From positions 10,888-45,190 of the forward strand of contig NZ_KZ672968.1 in assembly GCF_002964845.1 (NCBI RefSeq): 34,303 nucleotides of DNA. Direction: 5' to 3'. Below are positions 1 to 8,080 of this stretch, in pieces; the first letter of the stretch is position 1, and every line of letters starts with the position of its first letter. The translations under genes were made by a program, and so were the position numbers. This stretch comes from Thermus tenuipuniceus (GTDB lineage Bacteria > Deinococcota > Deinococci > Deinococcales > Thermaceae). A model generated the notes under the pieces. The model saw only the letters and a list, made by a program, of their open reading frames with translations. It was not told the origin of the DNA and ran no database searches.

Positions 1-2589
1 AGGGGGCATAACGTCAGCGTTGGTGATGGTGGTATCCCCGTCGGTGTCCACGGCCACATAGACCGTGCCGCCTGTGGGCACCGAGGAAGGCGGCGTGGTG
101 CTCCAGGTGGTGCCGTCCGTGGAGTAGAGCACCGTGGCGCCGGTGGGGAAGCCGGAGATGCTAGCGGAAACGCTCACGAAGGTGGTGTAGGCAGGGATGG
201 GATCGGAAACGATCACCTTGGTGAGGTTCCCGGTGCCGATGTTCTCGGCGGTGATGGTGTAGGTGAGCTGCTCGCCCGGGTAGGCGAAGTCCTTGTTCAC
301 GGACTTCTGCAGCCGGAGCTCGCCGCCCACGATGGTGGTGGTCTCCGTGGCGGTGTCGGTGGCCGAGTTGCCGTTCACCGTGCAGTTGGCGGTTACCGTG
401 TTGACGTCTACCCGGCCCACCGGCTCCCCAGCAGGCACGATGACCCGGACGTAAATGGTCTGGGTGCCGCCGTTGGCGCTTACGCTCACCCCGCTCAGGC
501 TGGGTTGCCAGGTGGTGCCGTCCAAGGAGTACTGATAAGTCCAGCCGTAGGCCCCGCCGGAGCCAGAGATGCTGCAGGTGGCACCGGCGTTGGAGTTGTT
601 GGTGAGGGTGTGGGTGTAGGTGAGGGTACCCGGGCTCGTCACCGTGCCGGAGCGGTCGGGGTCCAAGAGCACCTGGGCCACGGTGTTCACGTTCACCGTG
701 GTGCTCACGGTGTCGCTCACCCCGCTCAGGGTGGTGCTGGTGGCGGTGAAGCTCACAGGGTTAGCCCCAGGAGCCGCATTGGCAGGCACGCTCACCGCGG
801 CCACCACGCACTGCTTCTGGCCGGGGTTGAGGAGGCTGGTGTTGGTGATGGGGGCACCGTCCGCCGTGCCGTCGCAGTTGTTGTCGGGGTAGAAGGTGAC
901 GCTCCAGCCGCTGGGCAGGTTGGCGGTCAGGTTGTAGACATCCGCATTTTTCCCGGCGTTGTATACCTCCAGGGGGAAGTAGACGGTCTGGCCGGGGTTG
1001 GCAGTCTGGTTAGCAGGATTGTCGTTCCCGGCGTTGTTATCACCGGAGTACCCCAGGGCCGCCAGGTCCACCGCGTAACCCAACAGGATGTCCGTCACCT
1101 GGTCCGTGGTGAGGTCGGACTTGCTGGGGTCGTTCACGCTGGTGGCCTTGAGTTCCACCTTGTACACGGTGGTGGGACCATCCGCGGGGTTTTCGTAGTA
1201 GCCGGCGGGAAGCTGGCACTTCACCACCACGTTCTGCGTGGCCCCACTGGCAAGGGGCCCGATGGGACCAGAGATGGGCGTCACCCCGTCCGCAGCGTAG
1301 ATGGCGCAGACGGTGCCGGTGGGGAAGGTGGAGTTCTGCAGGGTGAGGTTGAAGCTATCAGGAGCGTTGCCGTCGTTGCGCACCGCGTTGGTGAAGCTCA
1401 CCGTCTGGCCCGCGTAGGCGGTGGCGACGACCTGGGTCTCGTTGCCCAGGGTCACGTTGCCCGGGTAGCCCACCACCGGCTGGTACATGGCGGCCACGGT
1501 GTGGGTGGTGGTGTTGGTGGTCACCGTTTCCCCAGGGTCATTGGCGTCGCCATTTCCGTTGGCGTCAAACTTCACCGTGGCGGTGTTGGCGTAGGAAGTT
1601 CCGGCAGGAGCGTTGCTGGGCACGTTGGCGGTGAAGGAGAAGGTGTACTGGGCTCCTTGCGGGAAGAAGGCACCCGTCCCCTCAATCAGCATGCCGATCT
1701 TCTTGGTGCCGTTGCCGGTGATGGGAAGCATGCTGGAGTTGAGGGTCACCCAGCTGGTGCCGTTGTAGTAAACGTAGCGGATGCTTCCGGCCCCTGCGGA
1801 GCCCGTGGGCATGGCGTTCACCACCAGGCTGCTTGGGATGGTGTCCTCAATGAGGATGCCCGTCCTGGAGGTGCCGTCCACAGTGACCGGGACCCCGTAC
1901 GCAGGGCTCCCGCCCGTGTTGGCGCCGCTGATGGTGTAGGTGATGGTGCCACCAGGCTGAACGTTGCCCGAAGGCGAAGCGGACTTGAAGGCGGTGAGGG
2001 CAGCACCGGTGGTGGCCACCGCGCGGGCCCAGTTGTCGTTGTCGGTGACGGTGGAGTTGCCGGCGGAGGTACCCGCCAGGTTCAGGTTGCCGTACTGGCC
2101 GTTCGTGGCCGTGGTGGGGATCTGGGCCACCACCACCACGCAGGCGGACTGGTCGGCAGCCAGGGTGACGCTGGTCACCTGCGCCTCGCCCGCGTCCAGG
2201 TTGCCGTTGCAGTTGGCGTCCAGGTAGATTATGGGGTTCTGTAGGTCAAAGTTATCGCTCGAGTCCTGGGCCGTGCTGAGGTTGATGGTGTCCGTGCCGT
2301 TTCCGGTGTTGGTCACCACGTAGTTGAAGAGCACCTGGCCCCCGGGAAGGGCGTTGCGGATCTGGCCCGGGTTGGCCTTTATGCCGTTCGGGGTGATGGT
2401 GAAGCTGTAGACCTGCTGTACAAGGGTGGTGACCAGGTTGGACGTGGTGGTCCTGGGCTGGCCTGCCGAGTCAATGTAGCTGGCGGAGGCCACGTTCTGG
2501 ATAGCCGTCCCGGCCGGGGTACCCGCCGCCAGGCCCACCCCCAGCACCAGCGCCAGGATTAGGAAAAGCGCTTTGTGAACAATCTTCAT
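1..2589 (-). CDS. Secreted DUF11-type repeat surface protein, C-terminus cut by window edge
   Basis: The frame is open from an ATG at 2589 to the window edge, giving 863 residues with no stop, so the C-terminus is missing. The start follows an AAGGAGG ribosome site. The N-terminus is a signal peptide (MKIVHKALFLILALVLGVGL, cleavage near residue 23). The rest is Asn/Thr/Gly/Val-rich beta repeats of the DUF11/CARDB kind, for example PGGTITYTISGANTG early on and YPGEQLTYTITAENIGTG near the visible end. Three Asp/Asn-Gly loops (DANCNGNLDAGE near residue 122, PDNNCDGTADG near 566, DTDGDTTITNAD near 850) resemble calcium-binding loops. Cysteines are sparse. The gene follows a small secreted protein with a 13-bp gap, probably one operon. 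The role is inferred to be cell-surface or envelope structure or adhesion; the family gives no enzymatic function. Confidence 0.85.
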   Translation of the reverse strand, partial: MKIVHKALFLILALVLGVGLAAGTPAGTAIQNVASASYIDSAGQPRTTTSNLVTTLVQQVYSFTITPNGIKANPGQIRNALPGGQVLFNYVVTNTGNGTDTINLSTAQDSSDNFDLQNPIIYLDANCNGNLDAGEAQVTSVTLAADQSACVVVVAQIPTTATNGQYGNLNLAGTSAGNSTVTDNDNWARAVATTGAALTAFKSASPSGNVQPGGTITYTISGANTGGSPAYGVPVTVDGTSRTGILIEDTIPSSLVVNAMPTGSAGAGSIRYVYYNGTSWVTLNSSMLPITGNGTKKIGMLIEGTGAFFPQGAQYTFSFTANVPSNAPAGTSYANTATVKFDANGNGDANDPGETVTTNTTTHTVAAMYQPVVGYPGNVTLGNETQVVATAYAGQTVSFTNAVRNDGNAPDSFNLTLQNSTFPTGTVCAIYAADGVTPISGPIGPLASGATQNVVVKCQLPAGYYENPADGPTTVYKVELKATSVNDPSKSDLTTDQVTDILLGYAVDLAALGYSGDNNAGNDNPANQTANPGQTVYFPLEVYNAGKNADVYNLTANLPSGWSVTFYPDNNCDGTADGAPITNTSLLNPGQKQCVVAAVSVPANAAPGANPVSFTATSTTLSGVSDTVSTTVNVNTVAQVLLDPDRSGTVTSPGTLTYTHTLTNNSNAGATCSISGSGGAYGWTYQYSLDGTTWQPSLSGVSVSANGGTQTIYVRVIVPAGEPVGRVDVNTVTANCTVNGNSATDTATETTTIVGGELRLQKSVNKDFAYPGEQLTYTITAENIGTGNLTKVIVSDPIPAYTTFVSVSASISGFPTGATVLYSTDGTTWSTTPPSSVPTGGTVYVAVDTDGDTTITNADVMPP

Positions 2590-2602
2590 TCCTTCTACCT
2601 CC

Positions 2603-3094
2603 TTACCTCACAACCGTACGCAGGGAAACCTGTACCCTAGCTCCCTTTGCCATCTCGGGGATGACCCACCTCGCGTGCGTGTACTCCTCGGGTTTAACCT
2701 CTACCTCCTTTTCCACCTCCTTTCCGTTTTCCACCACCTGGACCCGCTTCTTCAAGGGCGGGAAGCCGAAGGTCTTCCCCCCGTCAAAGCTGAACTCCGG
2801 GCGGATGGTGGACCCGTTCAGGGCGAGGGGCTTGGCGCTCCCCTCCTGGTAAAAGGTTTCCTTGGGTATGGGGATGACCAAGGCCACCTGCCGGAGGTAG
2901 CCCTGGGAGCGGTTCTCCGCCACCAGGCGCCACTCCAAAACGTCCCCCGGCTTTACGCTTAAGGGGTTTTCCTCGTAGACCTCCTTGCCCTCTACCACCT
3001 TGACCAGGTAAGGCTTGAGCTCAAGGCCCAGGCCTTGGGCCAGGGCTAGGGCCAAAACCAGCAGCAGGCCAATGCCTAAGGGAGCCCGTCGCAT
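2603..3094 (-). CDS. Small secreted DUF11-like companion protein
   Basis: A 163-residue protein with a signal peptide (MRRAPLGIGLLLVLALALAQ). The mature part reads as a single DUF11-like beta domain: VKPGDVLEWRLVAENRSQG is followed by VALVIPIPKETFYQEGSA, the usual 'strand, then transition from potential to expression' pattern of conserved-repeat proteins. The start at 3094 was chosen because GGAGG precedes it by five bases and the signal peptide begins there; the frame stays open further upstream but without signal-peptide character. It is encoded just upstream of the large DUF11 surface protein (13-bp gap), so the two are probably co-expressed and may be exported together. The molecular function is unknown. 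Confidence 0.8.
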   Translation of the reverse strand: MRRAPLGIGLLLVLALALAQGLGLELKPYLVKVVEGKEVYEENPLSVKPGDVLEWRLVAENRSQGYLRQVALVIPIPKETFYQEGSAKPLALNGSTIRPEFSFDGGKTFGFPPLKKRVQVVENGKEVEKEVEVKPEEYTHARWVIPEMAKGARVQVSLRTVVR

Positions 3095-3126
3095 ACCCAC
3101 CTCCGTGAGAGACCTTAAGAAAGGGC

Positions 3127-3148
3127 TGTGAAAAACCTGTGAAAAAGC
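3127..3148 (-). repeat. Two tandem 11-bp copies containing TTTTCACAG, possible operator
   Basis: On the plus strand, CTGTGAAAAAC is followed directly by CTGTGAAAAAG, two copies at a period of 11 bp, close to one helical turn. Read toward the minus-strand gene this is TTTTTCACAG twice, the nearer copy ending 32 nt before the ATG at 3094. The same nine-base word occurs upstream of two other minus-strand genes (7372 and 17767). It does not pair with a recognisable -10 box here, so an operator is more likely than a -35 element. This is inference. Confidence 0.45.
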
Positions 3149-3237
3149 AAAGCGCTCCCTGGGAGGCGCTGCCTGAACATCCCCATGGGAGCTCCAAAGG
3201 GGCCCACCCCACCTCCTCGCCCTCGAGGGCAGCCATC

Positions 3238-3267
3238 TTGACAAGACCCTTGCCAGGCCCCTAAATA
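3238..3267 (+). promoter_or_regulatory. topA promoter, leaderless
   Basis: TTGACA (3238-3243), an 18-bp spacer, then TAAATA (3262-3267). The ATG of topA begins eight bases after the -10 box, so transcription would start at or within a base or two of the start codon. No ribosome site is visible before the ATG, which agrees with a leaderless mRNA. Confidence 0.7.
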
Positions 3268-3274
3268 GGGGGCG

Positions 3275-5998
3275 ATGCCGACCAAGGGGAGCGCCAAAGC
3301 AGCGTCTCGGAAATCCCCCGGGGCCAGCCCTCAGGCGGGAAACCCAACCACCCTGGTGGTGGTGGAATCCCCCGCCAAGGCTAGGAGCATTCAGAAAATG
3401 CTGGGTCCCGGCTACGAGGTTAGGGCCAGCCTGGGGCACGTGGCCGACCTGCCGGAACGGGAGCTCGGGGTGGATGTGGAGCGGGACTTCGCCCCCACCT
3501 ACGAGGTAAAAAAGGACAAGAAGCCGGTGGTGGAGGACCTCAAGCGGGCGGCAAGGGGAAAGCGCCTCCTCCTCGCCACCGACCCTGACCGGGAAGGAGA
3601 GGCCATCGGCTGGCACGTGGCGAGGCTTCTGGGCCGGGATCCAAAGGAGCCCCTAAGGGTGGAGTTTCACGAAATCACCCCCAAGGTGGTGCGGCAGGCG
3701 GTGGAAAACCCTAGGCCCATAGACCAGAACCTGGTGGATGCCCAGCAAGCCCGGAGGGTCCTGGATCGCCTGGTGGGCTATAACCTTTCTCCTCTTCTTT
3801 CCCTGGAGTTCCGCAAGCGGGCCCTCTCCGCAGGTAGGGTCCAGAGCGTGGCCCTGAGGCTTCTGGTGGAGCGGGAGGAGGAGATCGACGCCTTTCGCCC
3901 GGAGGAGTACTGGACCCTGGAGGGGGTTTTCGCCCTGGGCCCGGACATAACCCTTTCCGCAAGCCTCTATGAGGTGGATGCTTTGCCCGAAGGGCAAACA
4001 GATTTGCGTAAGCAAGGGGGCAAGCGGCTTTGGGCCGGCCAAGGGGAGAAGGAGGGGAAGCTTCACCTGGCCAACGAGGCCCAGGCCCTGGCTTTGGCTG
4101 GGCAGGCCAAGGAGTGGTCCTACCGGGTGGCTCAGGTGGAGACCAAGGAACGCCGCAAATCCCCCCCGCCTCCTTTCACCACCTCTACCTTGCAACAGGC
4201 GGCCAGCACCCGCCTGGGCTACACCGCAAGCCGCACCATGCGCATCGCTCAGCGCCTCTACGAGGGCGTAGACCTTCCCGAGGGGACGGTGGGCCTCATC
4301 ACCTACATGCGCACCGACTCGGTGCGGGTTTCCCCGGAGGCCCTCCAGGTAGCCCGGGAAGTGGTCCAGAAGCTCTTTGGATCCGAGTACCTGCCGGAAG
4401 CCCCTAGGGTTTACCGGAACCGCAAGGAGGGAGTGCAGGACGCCCACGAGGCCATCCGGCCCACCGATGCGCGGCGCACTCCCGATAGCGTGAGGAAGTA
4501 CCTTTCCGACGAGGAGTATCGCCTTTATGACCTCATCTGGCGGCGCTTCATCGCCAGCCAGATGCGGGATGCCCTTTATGAGCAGACGGTGGTGTTCCTC
4601 AAGGTAGCCCCTTCGGGGCTGACCAAGGTAGCCCCTTCGGGGCTGAGCAAGGATGAGGGGGAGAAGCCCCGCTTCACCTTCCGCGCCTCGGGCTCGGTCC
4701 TTAAGTTTGAGGGGTACCTGAAGGCCTGGGGGCGGGGGGATGAAGGGGGGATGGCGCAGGCGGTAAATGAGGGCCAAGAGGCGGAGGTGGAACCTCCCTT
4801 GCCCCCGGTGGCGGAGGGTACAGGGGCCGAACTTTTGGAGGTCAAGGCCCAGCAGCACTTTACCGAGCCCCCGCCCCGGTACACGGACGCCACCCTGGTG
4901 AAGACCCTGGAGGAGCTGGGCATCGGCCGCCCTTCCACTTATGCCCCTACCCTGGAAACCCTCGAGAAGCGGGGGTACATGGTGCGCAAGGGGCGTACCC
5001 TTTTGCCCACTCCCTTGGGCCGCCAGGTGACCCACTACCTTAAGGAGCGGTTTCCCCAAGTGGTGGCCTACGAGTTCACCGCCCGCATGGAGGACCGCCT
5101 GGACCAGGTGGAAGAGGGCAAGGTTCCTTGGCCCAAGGTGGTGTGGGAGTTCTACGAACCCTTCCTGGGAGAGCTGGCCCGGGTGCCCAAGAAGACCTGC
5201 CCCCGGTGCGGGAGGCCTTTGGAGCTCAAGGTAAGCCGCTACGGGCAGTTTCTGGGATGCACCGGCTACCCGGAGTGCACCTACACCGAGCCTTTGGAGA
5301 AGAAGGAGGCCGAGCCCATCGGGGAGGCCTGCCCCAAGTGCGGAAGGCCCCTTGTGCGCAAGGAGGGCCGGTATGGAAGCTTCATCGCCTGCTCCGGCTA
5401 CCCCGAGTGCGACTACACGCGGGACGACGGCGAGCCCACGGGGCATACCTGCCCCAAGTGCGGAAGCCAGGTCCTAAAGAAGCAGAGCCGCCGGGGAAAA
5501 CCCTACTACAAGTGCGAGAACAACGCCTGCGATTTCCTTTCCTTCTACCCCCTTCTGGACCAAACCTGCCCCTCCTGTGGCTGGCCCTTGGTGAAGAAGG
5601 GGGAAGGCGCCTGCATGAACCCCGCCTGCCCGGTCCACGACCCCAAGCTGGTTCCTCCCCCTAAAGCTTCCAGCCGGGTTGCTTCCCCGTCAGGGGATTC
5701 AGCTTCCAAGGGCAGGAGGTCCGCGTTAACTTCCCGCCGCAAGGCCGCTACGGCAGGAGGAAGCCGCACTGGGGCAAACGCCAAGGCGAGGGTTCAGGAA
5801 GCTTCCCCGCCCAAACCGCCCAAGGACTGGGAGGAGCTGAGGCCCTTCCTGGGTGAACTCACCCCGGAAGAGCGCCAGGCAGCGGAGGCCTTGGTCCTTG
5901 GGGAGCCCCTTTCCCCGGAGGCGGCCAAGCTGGCCCAGCGGGCCATCTTCAAGCTACGCATGAAGAAGGGCCGCGCCAGGAAGGAGGCGGTTACCTGA
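3275..5998 (+). CDS. topA: DNA topoisomerase I (type IA)
   Basis: A 907-residue type IA topoisomerase that relaxes negative supercoils through a 5'-phosphotyrosyl link. The Toprim domain begins with TTLVVVESPAKARS (residues 25-38) and contains the metal motif TDPDREGEAIGWH. The catalytic tyrosine is Y344 in GLITYMRTDS. The C-terminus carries four zinc ribbons (first Cys642, last starting Cys765); three have CPxCG with a later Cys pair and the fourth is shorter. A Ser/Ala/Lys-rich linker and a basic helical tail (790-907) follow. About 20 extra residues precede Toprim compared with E. coli. An eight-residue tandem repeat (KVAPSGLT, KVAPSGLS) interrupts the strand-turn region around residues 443-458 and is encoded by a palindromic DNA repeat. 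The stop overlaps the next gene (TGATG), so a two-gene operon is likely. Confidence 0.97.
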   Translation: MPTKGSAKAASRKSPGASPQAGNPTTLVVVESPAKARSIQKMLGPGYEVRASLGHVADLPERELGVDVERDFAPTYEVKKDKKPVVEDLKRAARGKRLLLATDPDREGEAIGWHVARLLGRDPKEPLRVEFHEITPKVVRQAVENPRPIDQNLVDAQQARRVLDRLVGYNLSPLLSLEFRKRALSAGRVQSVALRLLVEREEEIDAFRPEEYWTLEGVFALGPDITLSASLYEVDALPEGQTDLRKQGGKRLWAGQGEKEGKLHLANEAQALALAGQAKEWSYRVAQVETKERRKSPPPPFTTSTLQQAASTRLGYTASRTMRIAQRLYEGVDLPEGTVGLITYMRTDSVRVSPEALQVAREVVQKLFGSEYLPEAPRVYRNRKEGVQDAHEAIRPTDARRTPDSVRKYLSDEEYRLYDLIWRRFIASQMRDALYEQTVVFLKVAPSGLTKVAPSGLSKDEGEKPRFTFRASGSVLKFEGYLKAWGRGDEGGMAQAVNEGQEAEVEPPLPPVAEGTGAELLEVKAQQHFTEPPPRYTDATLVKTLEELGIGRPSTYAPTLETLEKRGYMVRKGRTLLPTPLGRQVTHYLKERFPQVVAYEFTARMEDRLDQVEEGKVPWPKVVWEFYEPFLGELARVPKKTCPRCGRPLELKVSRYGQFLGCTGYPECTYTEPLEKKEAEPIGEACPKCGRPLVRKEGRYGSFIACSGYPECDYTRDDGEPTGHTCPKCGSQVLKKQSRRGKPYYKCENNACDFLSFYPLLDQTCPSCGWPLVKKGEGACMNPACPVHDPKLVPPPKASSRVASPSGDSASKGRRSALTSRRKAATAGGSRTGANAKARVQEASPPKPPKDWEELRPFLGELTPEERQAAEALVLGEPLSPEAAKLAQRAIFKLRMKKGRARKEAVT
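4601..4648 (+). repeat. Tandem palindromic 24-bp repeat inserted in frame in topA
   Basis: Two 24-bp units lie head to tail (4601-4624 and 4625-4648), differing at one base. Each contains TAGCCCCTTCGGGGCT, whose transcript can fold as a GC stem closed by a UUCG loop. The unit is a multiple of three and adds eight residues per copy to TopA. The 15-bp core TAGCCCCTTCGGGGC is also present twice, in the opposite orientation, within tatA (20328-20392). Confidence 0.85.
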
Positions 5999-6258
5999 TG
6001 GAAAGCTTCAAGCTCCACCTCCTGCGCCTGGCCCGGGAGGGGAAGGTGGAGGTGCCCGGCGTGCCGGTGCGGGGTTATACCCTGGTGGGGGAAGAAGAAC
6101 GCCAGGATATGGCCTTTTACCTGGTTCTGGAGGGGGAGTTGGTCATTGACCTGCCCCAAGGCCAGTACCTGCACCTAAAAAAGGGAGAGGCTGCCCGGGT
6201 TACGGAGCCCCACCGCCTTGTGCCGGTGGAGCGGGTGGTGCTTGTGGAGGTGGGGTAG
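5998..6258 (+). CDS. Small cupin-like protein
   Basis: An 86-residue protein starting inside the topA stop (TGATG), so translation is probably coupled. After a short helix (ESFKLHLLRLAREG) the chain has a beta-barrel rhythm with a Gly turn: MAFYLVLEGELVIDLPQG, then HLKKGEAARV and PHRLVPVERVVLVEV. This matches the 'G-E-L-V-I-D, K-G-E' layout of a minimal cupin, but few metal-ligand histidines are present, so metal binding is doubtful. The last 59 bp overlap the end of the convergent VanW gene. Function unknown; the link to topA is positional only. Confidence 0.75.
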   Translation: MESFKLHLLRLAREGKVEVPGVPVRGYTLVGEEERQDMAFYLVLEGELVIDLPQGQYLHLKKGEAARVTEPHRLVPVERVVLVEVG

Positions 6259-7339
6259 GCCCTACCAGGTAGACGGCCCCCCAAGGCCGGTAGACGCTCA
6301 CCACCTGGTCTTCCCGCACCCGGCCATCCCGGTAACGCACGGTGCGCCGCACCCCCACCCTGGCCCCTTCGGCGGCGAAGTCCACCTGTTTGCGCACGCC
6401 AGGGGGCAAGGAGGGGTCCGGGATCTCCCGGGGGGGTAAGGGAGGCTTCCTATCGGAGATGAAGGGGCCTTCCCAGCGCACCTCCCGGTCCTTGGTGCCG
6501 AAGAGGTGGAAGCGGAGCCGGGTGCCCACCACGGAGCGCTGCACCAGGATGTGTCCCGGGGTGTCGTTTACCGCCTTGAGGTCCTTGTAGGGCTGGATCA
6601 CCGCGGCGTCTAGGCCCGTGGGCTTGTAGTAGGCCACCTGGTAACTGTGGGCGTGGCGTTCCTTTATGGGTAGCCCGGCGAGGAAGAAAGCCCGGAACAA
6701 GGTGGTGGAAACCTGGCAGACCCCACCCCCCACCCCCTGCTCCGTGCGGTCCCCCACGATGACGAAGGCTTCCTTGTATCCTTCTTCCTCGGTGATGGGC
6801 CCCAGGGCCTGGTTGAAGGAGAAGGTGCCTGGGGGAATCAGAAGGCCATCCAGCTTGCTGGAGGCAAGGAGCAGGTTGTGGGTACGCTCCCGGCTGGAAC
6901 CCCGGAAGTCCGTTTCCCCGGTGGCCAGATGCTCCCGGATTCCCAGGGCGTAGAGGTCCTTCAGGCTCGGGGTGGGTGGAAGGTAGCGCGCGGGTAGGCG
7001 GAAGCTTTTGCGCCCGCTTGCCAGGGCCTCACGGTAAGCGGCCAAGACCTCGGCCTCCTCAAAGGCAAGGCCTTTTTTCTCCACCCCCCGCCAGCGCCCA
7101 TCCTGCTGGATGAAGCGGGGTTTTCTGGGCTCGCGGGTGAGCTTCCTGATTAGGCTTCTCAGTTCCTTCTCCGTGGCCACGGGGTAGGATTGGCTGCCCA
7201 CATAGCTCAAAAGCCGACCGTCTTCAATGGCGTCTTCCTCCAGGACCAGGATGGCGGTGAGGGAGGGGGAATCCACGTTGGCGTTACCCTGGGCTAGGGC
7301 GAGGCCAAGGGTTAGCGTCCAGGCGAATCGCCCAAGCAT
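6200..7339 (-). CDS. VanW family protein, secreted
   Basis: A 379-residue protein with an N-terminal signal peptide (MLGRFAWTLTLGLALAQG). The VanW domain covers roughly residues 140-290: it has SSRERTHNLLLAS, LIPPGTFSFNQALGP and the family hallmark VGGGVCQVSTTLFRA. A G5-like beta stretch (RKQVDFAAEGARVGVRRTVR) and a Pro/Ala-rich tail follow. VanW proteins are cell-envelope proteins found in some vancomycin-resistance clusters and widely elsewhere; their reaction is not established. No ribosome site precedes the ATG, but TAGATT six bases before it could serve a leaderless transcript. The 3' end overlaps the cupin-like gene by 59 bp in convergent orientation. Confidence 0.88.
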   Translation of the reverse strand: MLGRFAWTLTLGLALAQGNANVDSPSLTAILVLEEDAIEDGRLLSYVGSQSYPVATEKELRSLIRKLTREPRKPRFIQQDGRWRGVEKKGLAFEEAEVLAAYREALASGRKSFRLPARYLPPTPSLKDLYALGIREHLATGETDFRGSSRERTHNLLLASSKLDGLLIPPGTFSFNQALGPITEEEGYKEAFVIVGDRTEQGVGGGVCQVSTTLFRAFFLAGLPIKERHAHSYQVAYYKPTGLDAAVIQPYKDLKAVNDTPGHILVQRSVVGTRLRFHLFGTKDREVRWEGPFISDRKPPLPPREIPDPSLPPGVRKQVDFAAEGARVGVRRTVRYRDGRVREDQVVSVYRPWGAVYLVGPTPPPQAPPAPPAQGGGAP

Positions 7340-7381
7340 GGGGGCAATCTATCACTTACCCCGTAAAAGGTCTGTGAAAAG
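7340..7381 (-). promoter_or_regulatory. VanW gene upstream region with TTTTCACAG motif
   Basis: Reading the minus strand, CTTTTCACAG ends 32 nt before the VanW ATG. TGATAG/TAGATT lies just upstream of the start, 18-21 bp beyond TTCACA, so a weak promoter with TTCACA as -35 is possible. The motif falls inside the last codons of the pseudouridine synthase gene. Confidence 0.35.
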
Positions 7382-8080
7382 CCTCACCGCCCGATACAGG
7401 GCTTCCTCCTCCTCTGAACGGAGGTAGCGGGCCCGGCCCTTGGGCAAATCACCCAGGGTGAGGGGGCCCAAGGAGAGCCGCTTCAAATAGAGCACCCGGT
7501 TGCCCCGGGCCTGGAACATGCGTTTCACCTGATGGAAGCGCCCTTCCCTTAGGACCAGCTCCACCCGGGTGGGGTCTTGGTCCCAGGAGAGCTCTGCGGG
7601 AAGAAGCCTCTTCCCCTCTAGAACCAGGCCTTCTCTAAAGGCCTCCCGGTCCTCCCTTGTGGCGGGGCGCTCCAGGTGGACCAGGTAGCGCTTTTCCACC
7701 TTGTGCCGGGGGTGGGTGAGGCGGTGGAGGAGTTCGCCGTCGGTGGTAAAGAGAAGAAGCCCCTCCGTGTCCTTGTCCAGACGGCCCACAGGGGCAAGGT
7801 CCCGGGTGGGAAAGCCCTCGAGGAGAGCGTACACGCTCGGCCCCTCGGTGCGGCTTGTCACATACCCTGCCGGCTTGTGCAGGAGAACGTGGTGGTGGCG
7901 GCGCACCGCAAGGGGTTTCCCATCCAGCTCCAAGGAAACCCCTTCCGGGACGTGGAAGCCCGGGTCCCGAACCGCCTCCCCTGCCACCCGCACCCGCCCG
8001 GCCCGCACCAGGCGAGCCACCTCCTTGCGGCTACCCAAGCCCAGGCGGGCCAGGAGCCTATCCAGCCTTTCTCCCTTCAT
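7352..8080 (-). CDS. RsuA/RluB family pseudouridine synthase
   Basis: A 242-residue rRNA pseudouridine synthase. An N-terminal S4 RNA-binding domain (ERLDRLLARLGLGSRKEVAR onward) is followed by the catalytic domain with LLHKPAGYVTS, the active-site segment GRLDKDTEGLLLFTTDG (catalytic Asp) and the late motif REGRFHQVKRMF. This order is typical of the RsuA/RluB/RluE/RluF group; the sequence does not tell which rRNA uridine is modified. The ATG at 8080 was chosen over a possible start at 8107 because it forms an ATGA overlap with the preceding nucleotidyltransferase stop and places the S4 domain at the N-terminus. Confidence 0.92.
   Translation of the reverse strand: MKGERLDRLLARLGLGSRKEVARLVRAGRVRVAGEAVRDPGFHVPEGVSLELDGKPLAVRRHHHVLLHKPAGYVTSRTEGPSVYALLEGFPTRDLAPVGRLDKDTEGLLLFTTDGELLHRLTHPRHKVEKRYLVHLERPATREDREAFREGLVLEGKRLLPAELSWDQDPTRVELVLREGRFHQVKRMFQARGNRVLYLKRLSLGPLTLGDLPKGRARYLRSEEEEALYRAVRLFTDLLRGK

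Noticed and set aside
505-2244. 579-codon open frame on the plus strand
   Set aside because: It is the antisense shadow of the DUF11 surface gene, which has a signal peptide, ribosome site and beta-repeat composition; the plus frame is Gly/Val/His-rich low-complexity sequence.
3127-3148. Classical CRP site
   Set aside because: Only the TCACA half is present; no TGTGA lies six bases upstream in the needed orientation.
3653-5446. 597-codon open frame on the minus strand
   Set aside because: Antisense to topA, whose motifs are unmistakable; the minus-strand product has no recognisable domain.
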